A DNA stretch of 64,000 bases from Wagnerdoeblera intermedia (GTDB lineage: Bacteria > Pseudomonadota > Alphaproteobacteria > Rhodobacterales > Rhodobacteraceae), in assembly GCF_042647465.1 (NCBI RefSeq), contig NZ_JBHRVN010000004.1, one strand, 5' to 3'. The position numbers and the translations under genes are program-made. The notes under the pieces were generated by a model that was given only the letters and a program-made list of their open reading frames with translations, did not search any database and had not been told where the DNA came from. The stretch's first letter is position 1; the number at the start of each line of letters is the position of its first letter. This document shows positions 36,604-44,799 of the stretch, in pieces.

Positions 36604-36945
36604 ATGAGCAAGCGCGACGCACTGATCGAGAAATACGCGACTGACCTGCGGACCAAATGCAAGGTTGAGCCTGATATGGATCTGCTGCGCAAGGTCACCA
36701 TCGGCTGCGGCCCGGCCATTTACAACGCGGACAGCGAGACCGTTGCTGCCAGCAACGCCGAGGAGGTTGAGCGCGTGCGCACCAATTTCCTGATGAAGAA
36801 ACTTGGCCTCCCGGATGGCCCGGAGCTGCAGAAGGCCATCGACAGCGTGGTGGAAACCTACGGCAAATCAGAGCGCAACAAATACCGCGCCGTCATGTAT
36901 TACATGCTGGTGAAGCATTTTAAGAAAGAAGCCGTTTACGGCTGA
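36604..36945 (+). CDS. DUF2853 family protein
   Basis: 113-aa hydrophilic protein beginning MSKRDALIEKYATDLRTKC and ending YRAVMYYMLVKHFKKEAVYG, which matches the small DUF2853 family (all-helical, function unknown). No signal peptide or membrane segment. It follows the ahcY terminator by about 190 nt so has its own promoter, which I could not place. Confidence 0.85.
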   Translation: MSKRDALIEKYATDLRTKCKVEPDMDLLRKVTIGCGPAIYNADSETVAASNAEEVERVRTNFLMKKLGLPDGPELQKAIDSVVETYGKSERNKYRAVMYYMLVKHFKKEAVYG

Positions 36946-36959
36946 GCCGGTAGGATTTG

Positions 36960-37101
36960 GCTAAAAGACGGAAAACTCTGAATTAGCCGTCCCCCCTGCT
37001 TTTGCGCTAGGATAAAGCTGCGGACCTGTCGTCGGTTCGGGTGCAGGGGTGCGCCAGGGTGTGCTGCGGACCCCGACTGAGGTCGGGGTCCGATCCTTTT
37101 T
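36960..37101 (+). ncRNA. Candidate small RNA ending at an orphan terminator
   Basis: After the DUF2853 stop lie about 155 nt with no gene, ending in a perfect 11-bp stem CGGACCCCGAC / GTCGGGGTCCG (37067-37092) with loop TGAG, then ATCC and TTTTT (37097-37101). The hairpin sits 121 nt beyond the stop codon, far for a simple 3' end. A transcript initiated near 37020 (below GCTAGGATAAAG) would be about 80 nt. Alternatively the whole is a long 3' UTR of the DUF2853 mRNA. On the minus strand the hairpin is immediately downstream of folB but has no T tract. Confidence 0.4.
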
Positions 37102-37102
37102 G

Positions 37103-37453
37103 TCACCCTGAAAGGCTGCGGGCCGGATAGCTCAGCCCCACCCAGTCCACATCGCTGAAAATATCGGGCTTACGGCTTGAGACGCGGGCCTTTGCGACAT
37201 GCGCAAGCCCGCTGACATAGCTGTGGATCGCCAGAACCAGATCTTCCTGAGTGGCAATCCTCTGCCCCGCATAGCTGCGGATATGCGCAACGATGGCGTC
37301 GTAATCCATAAAATTACCCGCATCACCAGAGAGATCCGTCGTCAGAACCTGCACCGAGATCTCGACCCGCTGCGGGGCGTGGCGCTCAAACTCATGCAGG
37401 CCGATGATGATCTCAACCGTCTGTCTGCTGACTTCGATCAGAAACTCAGCCAA
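37103..37453 (-). CDS. folB: Dihydroneopterin aldolase-like protein (FolB)
   Basis: 116-aa T-fold protein. GLHEFERHAPQRVEISVQV, FMDYDAIVAHIRSYA and QEDLVLAIHSYV match FolB in order (substrate Glu in LHEFER context, Tyr in MDYD). The likely start is TTG at 37453: AAGGA lies 8 nt upstream and no ATG fits the domain. It overlaps the SDR stop by 8 nt. FolB converts dihydroneopterin to hydroxymethyl-dihydropterin in folate synthesis; some paralogues serve as epimerases. Coupling to a pteridine-reductase-like SDR supports a pterin role. Confidence 0.75.
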   Translation of the reverse strand: MAEFLIEVSRQTVEIIIGLHEFERHAPQRVEISVQVLTTDLSGDAGNFMDYDAIVAHIRSYAGQRIATQEDLVLAIHSYVSGLAHVAKARVSSRKPDIFSDVDWVGLSYPARSLSG

Positions 37454-38255
37454 GGGGAATGTCCTTCTCGTCCAGAAAGGCCACGTCGCGCGGAAGCCGC
37501 CAATGACGCTGGCCGCCGTCAACCACCAGCGTTTCACCGTTCAGCCCCCTGTCCGCGCAGAGCATCAACAGGGCCTCGCAGATGTCATCGGGGAAAACGC
37601 GCCGCCCCAGGGGGTTAATCCGCGACGTCCGTTCAAAATCCCCGGCACTCTGCGCGCCGGAGATCAGGGTGATCGACGGGGCAATGGCGCAGACCCTGGG
37701 ACGGCCGCCAAAGCTTTGCGCCGCCATTTCCGTCGCAGCCCTGAGTGCGGCTTTCGACAGCGTATAGGTGAAGAAATCCGGGTTTAGAGCGAAGAGCTTG
37801 TTGTCGAGCATATTCACGACAAGGGCATCCCCGGGCAGTGCCTCCTGCGCGCGGAACTGCTGCATCAGCCAGAGCGGCGCGCCAAGGTTCACCGCCATGT
37901 GCAGGGCCAGCCCTGCCTCATCCGCTGTGCTCAGATCATCGCTTTGAAAGGCGGAGGCATTGTTCACCAGAAGCGACAAGGGACCTGCCAGGGCCACCGC
38001 CCCGGCGAAGATGGCCTCAGCCTCCGCTTTGGCTGAAAGCGGCCCGCAGACCAGAGCCGCGCCTGCCCCCGTCGCCTGCAATTCTGCGACCAGGGTCTCG
38101 CCTTCGCTGCGGGAGTGGTTGCAATGGATCACCACGAACCACCCCTCACGCGCAAGCGCCCGCGCCATGGCGGCCCCCAGCCTGCGGGCAGCACCGGTAA
38201 TCAGCGCTGCGCGCCGGGGGGGCTTGTGGATCCGTTCGGTGTTCAGTTCTGTCAT
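37446..38255 (-). CDS. SDR oxidoreductase, pteridine-reductase/FolM-like
   Basis: 269-aa short-chain dehydrogenase/reductase. Cofactor motif ALITGAARRLGAAMARALA (TGxxxRxG, the arginine variant of pteridine reductases), LVNNASAF, and catalytic Tyr/Lys in FFTYTLSKAALRAA. Likely reduces dihydrobiopterin/monapterin or dihydrofolate with NADPH. Its 3' end overlaps folB by 8 nt, and its start overlaps the glycosyltransferase stop by 4 nt. Distinguishing FolM from a general SDR needs the active-site loop compared in a tree. Confidence 0.8.
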   Translation of the reverse strand: MTELNTERIHKPPRRAALITGAARRLGAAMARALAREGWFVVIHCNHSRSEGETLVAELQATGAGAALVCGPLSAKAEAEAIFAGAVALAGPLSLLVNNASAFQSDDLSTADEAGLALHMAVNLGAPLWLMQQFRAQEALPGDALVVNMLDNKLFALNPDFFTYTLSKAALRAATEMAAQSFGGRPRVCAIAPSITLISGAQSAGDFERTSRINPLGRRVFPDDICEALLMLCADRGLNGETLVVDGGQRHWRLPRDVAFLDEKDIPLG

Positions 38256-39202
38256 AAAGACGGGTCTACGCCGCTTTCAGGCGTTTCGGAACCGGGAAGA
38301 AGGCCGGGGAAATGCCGCCCGACCCTTTGCCGCAGCGACAGCTCTTCCTGGCGCAGAAACCCCTCAACCTCCAGGGCGGCGACAAGGGCCGGGCGGGCCC
38401 GCTGCACAGTGTCGTAGAACGCTTCGACCCCTTCGGCGGTCTGCTCCAGCAGATAAGCCTGCATGGCAGGGCGGTATTGATAGGCCCCTCTGGCCAGACG
38501 ATAGGGCAGCCGCGATAGCCAGCCCTCCCGGTCCTGGGCATGAAAATGCAAAAGCGCCAGATCGGGATGAAAGGCTCCGCCCGGCACCGGCTCTCCATTG
38601 ATGCGGGCGCCATGGATGCGCCCGGTCATGCCGGGTATCCCGCTGCGGAAAAAGCACTTTCCGACCGTATGACTTAACATGCCACGCTCGAGCAGCGCGC
38701 CTGCCTCACCGTATAGCGCATGGGCCAGCGCCTCACGCCCCGGAGGCAGGGCCTGACGAAAGCGGTTCGCGGTGAAGATATCATCGGGCAGCTTCGGGTC
38801 GCAGAGCGCCTCCCATGGCTCTGCCCGCAGGATCAGCCGGTCAGGCGCCTGCTCTGCAAGGATGTCGGCCACCGGACGCGCGGCCAGCAGAAACTCATCG
38901 ACATCAAAATGCGCGACCCAGGGCAGCCCCGTACGGCGCAGCACGCGGGTCACATTGCGCACCTGCCGCTGCTGATGGGTCTCTGGCCGGCGGCCGGCCA
39001 CCTTTTCCCAATAGCCGTCGTGACAGCGGATGACCTGCACGCGCTCATGCCCCTCGAGACGGGCAGCGGCGGGATCTTCGGGATCGTCGAAATGAAGCCA
39101 GATCCGCGCGGCCCCAAGATCGAGATACCAGGCCACAAAGGCGAGGACCTGGGCCACAGGCGCTTTCAGAGTGACCGCAACGCCCCAGCCCTGCGCCGCC
39201 AT
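38252..39202 (-). CDS. Glycosyltransferase family 2-like protein
   Basis: 316-aa protein with a nucleotide-sugar binding start VAVTLKAPVAQVLAFVAWYLDLGAARIWLHFDD and a DxD-type motif in WVAHFDVDEFLLA (about residues 100). The C-terminal half has LLHFHAQDREGWLSRL. No signal peptide or membrane segment. Similar proteins are annotated GT2 / DUF-type glycosyltransferases; acceptor unknown. Start shares one base with the upstream transglycosylase stop, so translation is coupled although the two functions need not be linked. Confidence 0.7.
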   Translation of the reverse strand: MAAQGWGVAVTLKAPVAQVLAFVAWYLDLGAARIWLHFDDPEDPAAARLEGHERVQVIRCHDGYWEKVAGRRPETHQQRQVRNVTRVLRRTGLPWVAHFDVDEFLLAARPVADILAEQAPDRLILRAEPWEALCDPKLPDDIFTANRFRQALPPGREALAHALYGEAGALLERGMLSHTVGKCFFRSGIPGMTGRIHGARINGEPVPGGAFHPDLALLHFHAQDREGWLSRLPYRLARGAYQYRPAMQAYLLEQTAEGVEAFYDTVQRARPALVAALEVEGFLRQEELSLRQRVGRHFPGLLPGSETPESGVDPSL

Positions 39203-40383
39203 CAGAGCTGCTCCAGCAGGCGCTGATCCGGCCAGGCATCGGGCGGCAGGCCAAGGCGGATCTGCTCACGACGCACGGCCTCGCGGGTCATAAGCCCAAG
39301 AATGCCATCGACATTTCCGACATCATGCCCGCGCTGCTTCAGCTTTTGCTGCAGGGTCTTCATCTGCTCGGGGTTCAGGCCCGGCACGGGATCGCCGGGA
39401 TCAAAAACCGCCGCCCCCTCAATGCGGGTGGCGAAATAGGCTGCCATGGTCACATAGGTCAGGCTTTGGTTCCATTCGGTCAGAACGCGAAAATTCGGCC
39501 AGACAAGAAAGGCCGGACCAAGGCGGCCCTGGGGCAGGAGCAAAGCGGCCTCACCGCCCTCCGGCAGATCGCCGCCTTCGCGCGGACGCAGACCCTTTGC
39601 CCGCCAGTCTGCCACCGGCAGCCAGCTGTTCAACCCGTTGTGGCTGAGATCAAACCCCTGCGGCAGGCGCACTTCGGTGATCCAGGGCGCAGCGGCCTGC
39701 CAGCCGTGATCACGGATCAGCGCCGCGCCCGAAAGCAGGGCATCCGCGACCGAGGACTGCAGATCGACCCGGCCGTCGCCATCGCCGTCCACCCCGCGCG
39801 CCAGAAGATCGGCGGGCAGCATCTGCACCATGCCGATCTCTCCGGCCCAGGCCCCTCTGGTGGTCGCAGGGTCAAAATCCCCCCGGCGGCTCAACTCAAA
39901 GGCCGCAAGGATCTGGGGCCGGAACAATCCGGGCCTGCGGCAGTCATGGGCCAGGGTCAGCAGGGCATTGCGGGTGTTGAACTCCCCCTGCACCGCGCCG
40001 AAGTCGGTCTCAAAGGCCCAGAAGGCCAGCAGAATACCCGGCGGAACACCGTATTCTTTTTCCGCACGCGCCAGCAGAGAGGCCTCGGATTTCAGCTTTG
40101 CGCGCGCTTTGTTCAGCCGGTCCGCGCTGATCAGGCGGCGGGAGAAATCCGTGAAATTGCGCTGAAAGACACCCTGCCTGCGGTCTGCGGCAAGCACCTT
40201 TGGATCGGCGGCAGCGCCGCGCAGAAAGCGGCTCACCTCAGCCTCAGTGCCGCCCGCCGCCAGCAGGTCCGCCCGCAGGTCCTGCAGCCAGGTTGTGAAA
40301 TCGCCACCACAGGTGGCAGCCTGGGCAGATATTGTCGTCAGCCCGAGAACCAGGGCCAGTGCACCGCTGAAGCTTCGCCACAT
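39202..40383 (-). CDS. MltB-type lytic murein transglycosylase with C-terminal peptidoglycan-binding domain
   Basis: 393-aa periplasmic enzyme. Sec signal to about residue 22 (TTISAQA). Catalytic Glu125 in LLAFWAFETDFGAVQGEFNT, followed by MVQMLPADLLARGVDGDGDG (a Ca-binding-like loop). A peptidoglycan-binding module follows at about 335-390 (TLQQKLKQRGHDVGNVDGILGLMTREAVR). Cleaves MurNAc-GlcNAc bonds to 1,6-anhydro products, the substrates for recycling by AmgK-MurU. First gene of a four-gene minus-strand run. Confidence 0.92.
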   Translation of the reverse strand: MWRSFSGALALVLGLTTISAQAATCGGDFTTWLQDLRADLLAAGGTEAEVSRFLRGAAADPKVLAADRRQGVFQRNFTDFSRRLISADRLNKARAKLKSEASLLARAEKEYGVPPGILLAFWAFETDFGAVQGEFNTRNALLTLAHDCRRPGLFRPQILAAFELSRRGDFDPATTRGAWAGEIGMVQMLPADLLARGVDGDGDGRVDLQSSVADALLSGAALIRDHGWQAAAPWITEVRLPQGFDLSHNGLNSWLPVADWRAKGLRPREGGDLPEGGEAALLLPQGRLGPAFLVWPNFRVLTEWNQSLTYVTMAAYFATRIEGAAVFDPGDPVPGLNPEQMKTLQQKLKQRGHDVGNVDGILGLMTREAVRREQIRLGLPPDAWPDQRLLEQL

Positions 40384-40621
40384 ACTGCTCTCCCCTTTGC
40401 GCCAAGCTTAGTCCCGCAAAAGGCGCCGCGCCAAGGGACTTTACCGTGAGGTCTTTTCTGATCGGGCCGGAGCCGGGCCGCCTGCAGGGCGTTCCTTCAA
40501 CGGCACGCGCGACAGGAGTGCACCAGGTGCTGCAAAGATCCGGCAGGGCGGCAAAGCTGTCACAACCTTGACTTGATCTTCATCTATTGCGGTGCAAACT
40601 CGGATGAGTTGGAGGTGAGAG

Positions 40622-40972
40622 ATGTTTGAAGATCTGCCAGCCGAGATTCGGGACGGACTGCATGGCGCAAGGCTGCGCCAGGGAAGCCGCCGCCGTCGTC
40701 TGTCCCTGCATCAGGGGGATATGGTGTTTTCCATCCGCCGCATGTGGAACGACGGGTTTTCCATTGCCCTGGAGGACGTGAGACAGCTTCGCGGCCTTGT
40801 TGAGATCCATGAAGGGCCAAGGCATATCCTGACCTGTCTCATCAACGCGGCAGAGATTGATGGCGATGAACTGCTGTGCAGTTTCAAACGCGCCTCAAAG
40901 GTGCCGGACCGCGCGGCGCTGGACTATGTTGCCCGCGACAATGAGCCGGTCTGGCTGCTGACCAGCGGCTGA
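40622..40972 (+). CDS. Conserved hypothetical protein, 116 aa
   Basis: Soluble protein MFEDLPAEIRDGLHGARLRQ..., rich in Arg, with no recognised domain and no membrane segment. It contains one IEIDGDELL-like acidic stretch and two cysteines (TCLIN and LLCSFK). GGAGGTGAG precedes the ATG. A possible -35 TTGACT lies 49 nt upstream, without a clear -10. Good codon use and a Shine-Dalgarno support a real gene; function cannot be named. It converges on the M20 gene across a 10-bp hairpin. Confidence 0.7.
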   Translation: MFEDLPAEIRDGLHGARLRQGSRRRRLSLHQGDMVFSIRRMWNDGFSIALEDVRQLRGLVEIHEGPRHILTCLINAAEIDGDELLCSFKRASKVPDRAALDYVARDNEPVWLLTSG

Positions 40973-40981
40973 GCCTTGGGT

Positions 40982-41005
40982 GGCAGGGCGGCGCACCGCC
41001 CTGCC
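40982..41005. terminator. Hairpin between convergent genes
   Basis: Perfect 10-bp stem GGCAGGGCGG / CCGCCCTGCC with loop CGCA, between the 116-aa gene and the M20 hydrolase. No T tract, so termination strength is uncertain. Confidence 0.55.
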
Positions 41006-41011
41006 CTGACC

Positions 41012-42175
41012 TCATGCCGCGAGACGCTTTTCCACCAGCCGCGCATAGACCGAAGCGCCCACCGGCAGGATTGCCGGATCAAGCCGGAAGGCCGGGTTAT
41101 GCAGCGGCACGGTGCCCGCGTGGCCGATCTGGCAATAGGCCCCCGGCACCAGGCGCAGCATATCGGCGAAGTCCTCCGAGCCGGTCACCGGCGGCACTTC
41201 GGCATCGACCGCCTCCTCGCCCAGGATTTCACGACCGGCCTCCAGATAGGCTTCGGTATATTCGTCGCCATTGACCAGAACGTCGAAGGCACCCCGGACA
41301 TCGCAGTCGATTTCAACGCCATGGGCCAGAGCGTAACCCTTGCAGATCTCTTTCATCCGCCGCGAGGCCAGCTCAAAAGCTGCATCCGAGAAATAGCGGA
41401 TGGTGCCGCCCATGCTGGCGGTTTCGGGCACCACGTTATAGGCGGTTCCGGCGTTGAGCTTTGTGACCGACAAAACCAGCATATCCAGCGGATGGATGTT
41501 GCGCGCGCGGATGGTCTGCAGCTCTGCCGCCAGCGAGGCTGCGATCAGCAGCGCGTCCTTGCTGTCCTGGGGCTGCGCGGCATGGCTGCCGACTCCGGTG
41601 ATGCGGATGTCAAAGAAGGCCGCCCCCGCCATGGCCGCGCCTTTGCGCATGCCCATCCAGCCGGATTTCCCGTTGGGGCTGTTGTGCATGCCGTAAATCT
41701 CATCGCAGGGAAACCGCTCAAAAAGCCCCTCAGCGATCATGCGTTTCGCGCCGCCCAGGCCCTCTTCGGCAGGCTGGAAGATCAGCACCACGGTGCCCGC
41801 AAAATCGCGGCTTTCGGCCAGATATTTTGCCGCCCCCAGCAGCATGGTGGTATGGCCGTCATGGCCACAGGCATGCATTTTTCCGGGATTTTTTGAGCTG
41901 TAGGCGAGGTTTGACGTCTCCTCGATCGGCAGAGCATCCATATCGGCGCGCAGCCCGACCCGGCGTGCGCCGGGGCGATTGCCGCGGATAATGCCGACAA
42001 CGCCGGTGCCACCGATGCCTTCATGGACTTCATCCACCCCCCAGTCGCGCAGCTTTGCCGCGACGATTGCCGCGGTGCGGGTCTCTTCAAAACCGATTTC
42101 GGGATGGGCGTGGAGATCTTCGAAAATCGCCGTCAGCTCTGCGGCATGATCAGCAATCGCAGGTATAAGAGCCAT
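41012..42175 (-). CDS. M20 family metal-dependent amidohydrolase
   Basis: 387-aa M20D peptidase/aminoacylase, the family of hippurate and N-acyl-amino-acid hydrolases and indole-acetyl-amino-acid hydrolases. FEDLHAHPEIGFEET near the N-terminus, the metal site MHACGHDGHTTMLLGAAKYL (about 98-117), and FQPAEEGLGGAKRMI with the catalytic Glu. Dimerisation domain in the middle (TGVGSHAAQPQDSKDALL). Start at 42175 from AAGGAG 6 nt upstream. Substrate not determinable. Divergent from tex across 120 nt that must hold both promoters. Confidence 0.88.
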   Translation of the reverse strand: MALIPAIADHAAELTAIFEDLHAHPEIGFEETRTAAIVAAKLRDWGVDEVHEGIGGTGVVGIIRGNRPGARRVGLRADMDALPIEETSNLAYSSKNPGKMHACGHDGHTTMLLGAAKYLAESRDFAGTVVLIFQPAEEGLGGAKRMIAEGLFERFPCDEIYGMHNSPNGKSGWMGMRKGAAMAGAAFFDIRITGVGSHAAQPQDSKDALLIAASLAAELQTIRARNIHPLDMLVLSVTKLNAGTAYNVVPETASMGGTIRYFSDAAFELASRRMKEICKGYALAHGVEIDCDVRGAFDVLVNGDEYTEAYLEAGREILGEEAVDAEVPPVTGSEDFADMLRLVPGAYCQIGHAGTVPLHNPAFRLDPAILPVGASVYARLVEKRLAA

Positions 42176-42295
42176 GTTACTCTCCTTGTTGGTCAGGGGA
42201 GACTGGCGGGAAGCCGCGAGCACCGCAAGGGCCACTTGCAACCTGCGCGAAGCCGGGGTTACCTCTCCCTCCCGAGACTTTAAGACAGGTGCCCC

Positions 42296-44632
42296 ATGGC
42301 GATTGCCCAAGACCCCGCCCGCCAGATTGCCATTGCGATTGCCAGTGAAATCGGGGCCCGCGCCGATCAGGTGGCCCAGGCCGTGGCGCTGCTCGACGGG
42401 GGGGCCACGGTGCCTTTCATCGCGCGCTACCGCAAAGAGGTGACCGGGGGGCTCGATGACACCCAGCTGCGCACGCTTGATGAGCGTCTGACCTATCTGC
42501 GTGAGCTTCACGCCCGCCGTGAGGCGGTGCTTGCCTCGATCCGCGATCAGGGAAAGCTGACGGAGGATCTGGCCGCGAAAATCGCCGGTGTCAGCACCAA
42601 GGCGGAACTCGAAGACATCTATCTGCCCTATAAGCCCAAGCGCCGCACCAAAGCGATGATCGCGCGGGAAAACGGGCTGCAGCCGCTGGCCGATGCCATC
42701 CTTGCCGATCGCGCCGCCGACCCCTCTGTTCTTGCCGCAGGCTATATTTCCGAAAATGTCGCCGATGTGAAAGCTGCGCTGGAAGGGGCACGCGACATCA
42801 TTGCGGAAGGCGTCTCTGAGAATGCCGATCTGAAGACCCGCATCCGCGATTACCTGCGCCGCGAAGCGAAGATCGTGTCAAAGGTGATTGAGGGTAAAGA
42901 GACGGAAGGCGCGAAATTCTCGGATTACTTCGCGCATAGCGAAAACTTTGCCACCGCCCCCGGCCACCGGGCGCTTGCCATGTTCCGCGGCCGCAATGAA
43001 GGCTTTTTGTCGATGGACCTTGAGGCTGACACCGAGGCCGCGCCGGGCCAGGGGCGCTGCGAGACCATGGTGAAAGCCTCTCTTGGCGGCGGGCGTGCGG
43101 GCAAGGGGGATGAGTGGCTTTCGACCATCTCGGGCTGGATCTGGCGGGTGAAGCTGCGCCCCTCGCTCTCGGTTGATCTGATGATGGAGCTGCGCGAACG
43201 GGCTGAGGAGGAGGCGATCCGCGTCTTCGGCCGCAATCTGAAAGATCTGCTGCTGGCAGCCCCTGCAGGCGGGCGCACGACGCTGGGGCTTGATCCGGGC
43301 ATCCGCACGGGCTGCAAGGTGGCCGTGGTTGATGGCACCGGCAAGCTTCTGGAGACGGCGACGATCTATCCGTTCCAGCCGAAGAACGATCTGCGCGGCG
43401 CTCAGGCCGTGCTGGGCGCGCTGATCACGAAACATGGGGTCGAGCTGATCGCCATCGGCAATGGCACGGCCAGCCGCGAGTCGGAAAAGATGGTGGCCGA
43501 TCTTCTGGCGATGATGCCGGGGGCAAAGAAGCCGACCAAGGTCATCGTCTCGGAGGCCGGGGCCTCGGTCTATTCGGCCTCAGCGCTGGCAGCGGCGGAG
43601 TTCCCGGGGCTTGATGTGAGCCTGCGTGGCGCGGTTTCCATCGCGCGACGCCTGCAGGACCCGCTGGCGGAACTGGTGAAGATTGAGCCGAAATCCATCG
43701 GTGTGGGCCAGTATCAGCATGATGTGGACCAGCACCGTCTGGGCAAAGCGCTGGATGCGGTGGTTGAGGATGCGGTGAACGCCGTGGGCGTGGATCTGAA
43801 TACGGCCTCAGCCCCGCTGCTGGCGCGGGTGGCCGGTATCGGGGCGGGGCTGGCGGAAACCATCGTCAGCCACCGCGATGCAAATGGCCCCTTTGCGACC
43901 CGCAAAGAGCTTTTGAAGGTGGCGCGGCTTGGTCCGAAGGCCTTTGAGCAATGCGCGGGCTTTTTGCGTATTCAGGGCGGAAAGGAGCCGCTGGACGGCT
44001 CGGCGGTGCACCCGGAAGCCTATGATGTGGCGCGTAAAATTGTTCAGGCCTGCGGTCGCGATCTGCGGAGCCTGATGGCGGATCCCGCACCGCTGAAGCG
44101 CCTTGAGCCGCGCGATTTCGCCGATGAGCGCTTCGGGGTGCCGACGGTGAAAGACATCATGGCCGAGCTGGAAAAGCCCGGTCGCGACCCGCGTCCGGCC
44201 TTTAAGACCGCGACCTTCACCGAGGGCGTCGAAGAGATCACCGATCTGCGCGTCGGCATGCTGCTGGAAGGCACCGTGACCAATGTGGCGGCCTTCGGGG
44301 CCTTTGTGGATATCGGTGTGCATCAGGACGGGCTGGTGCATGTGAGCCAGCTCGCGGACCGCTTTGTCAAAGATGCCCATGAGGTGGTGAAGGCCGGGGA
44401 TGTGGTGAAGGTGCGGGTCACTGAGGTGGATGTGCCCCGCAAGCGCATCGCACTGAGCATGCGCAAAGACGGCGGCGGGCGGGAAGAGGCCTCTGAGCGC
44501 CGCGCCCAGGGCGGGGCGAAGGGGGCAGCCCCGAAAGGCGGGCGCGGGCCGATGTCGTCTGCTCCGCAGGTCGCAAAAGATGCGCCGGGAGGCTTCGGCG
44601 CGGCCCTGCTGGATGCGATGCGCAAACGCTGA
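42296..44632 (+). CDS. tex: Tex RNA-binding transcription accessory protein
   Basis: 778-aa protein with the full Tex order: N-terminal helical region (VPFIARYRKEVTGGLDDTQLR), YqgF RNase-H-like domain (RTTLGLDPGIRTGCKVAVVD, about 325), helix-hairpin-helix (LNTASAPLLARVAGIGAGLA), and C-terminal S1 domain (VGMLLEGTVTNVAAFGAFVDIGVHQDGLVHVSQ, about 650). Binds RNA and ribosomal complexes; needed in some bacteria for toxin expression or stress survival. The last 70 residues form a basic, Gly-rich tail. ATG chosen from domain alignment. Confidence 0.95.
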   Translation: MAIAQDPARQIAIAIASEIGARADQVAQAVALLDGGATVPFIARYRKEVTGGLDDTQLRTLDERLTYLRELHARREAVLASIRDQGKLTEDLAAKIAGVSTKAELEDIYLPYKPKRRTKAMIARENGLQPLADAILADRAADPSVLAAGYISENVADVKAALEGARDIIAEGVSENADLKTRIRDYLRREAKIVSKVIEGKETEGAKFSDYFAHSENFATAPGHRALAMFRGRNEGFLSMDLEADTEAAPGQGRCETMVKASLGGGRAGKGDEWLSTISGWIWRVKLRPSLSVDLMMELRERAEEEAIRVFGRNLKDLLLAAPAGGRTTLGLDPGIRTGCKVAVVDGTGKLLETATIYPFQPKNDLRGAQAVLGALITKHGVELIAIGNGTASRESEKMVADLLAMMPGAKKPTKVIVSEAGASVYSASALAAAEFPGLDVSLRGAVSIARRLQDPLAELVKIEPKSIGVGQYQHDVDQHRLGKALDAVVEDAVNAVGVDLNTASAPLLARVAGIGAGLAETIVSHRDANGPFATRKELLKVARLGPKAFEQCAGFLRIQGGKEPLDGSAVHPEAYDVARKIVQACGRDLRSLMADPAPLKRLEPRDFADERFGVPTVKDIMAELEKPGRDPRPAFKTATFTEGVEEITDLRVGMLLEGTVTNVAAFGAFVDIGVHQDGLVHVSQLADRFVKDAHEVVKAGDVVKVRVTEVDVPRKRIALSMRKDGGGREEASERRAQGGAKGAAPKGGRGPMSSAPQVAKDAPGGFGAALLDAMRKR

Positions 44633-44642
44633 AGCCGCGCAG

Positions 44643-44663
44643 CCGGGGGCTTCGCGCCCCCGG
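44643..44663 (+). terminator. Hairpin after tex
   Basis: 8-bp stem CCGGGGGC / GCCCCCGG with a 5-nt loop, starting 10 nt after the tex stop. It immediately precedes the dispersed motif at 44672. No T tract follows. Confidence 0.5.
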
Positions 44664-44671
44664 ACCCCCGC

Positions 44672-44693
44672 GGAGTATTTGGAAAAAGCCAAA
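44672..44693 (+). repeat. Dispersed 3'-end motif, copy 2 (after tex)
   Basis: GGAGTATTTGGAAAAAGCC then AAA, identical over 22 nt to the copy after acyl-CoA ligase 1. Lies 40 nt past the tex stop, in tex orientation, just after a hairpin. Confidence 0.7.
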
Positions 44694-44799
44694 ACGGGCC
44701 GCGCGGCGGGGCTTGAGAGATCTGCCCGGCGCTGACGGAATGGCTTTTCAGAGGCGCGATTGCAGGTCAGACTGACGCCGGTTCAGCGGGAGAGGCAGA

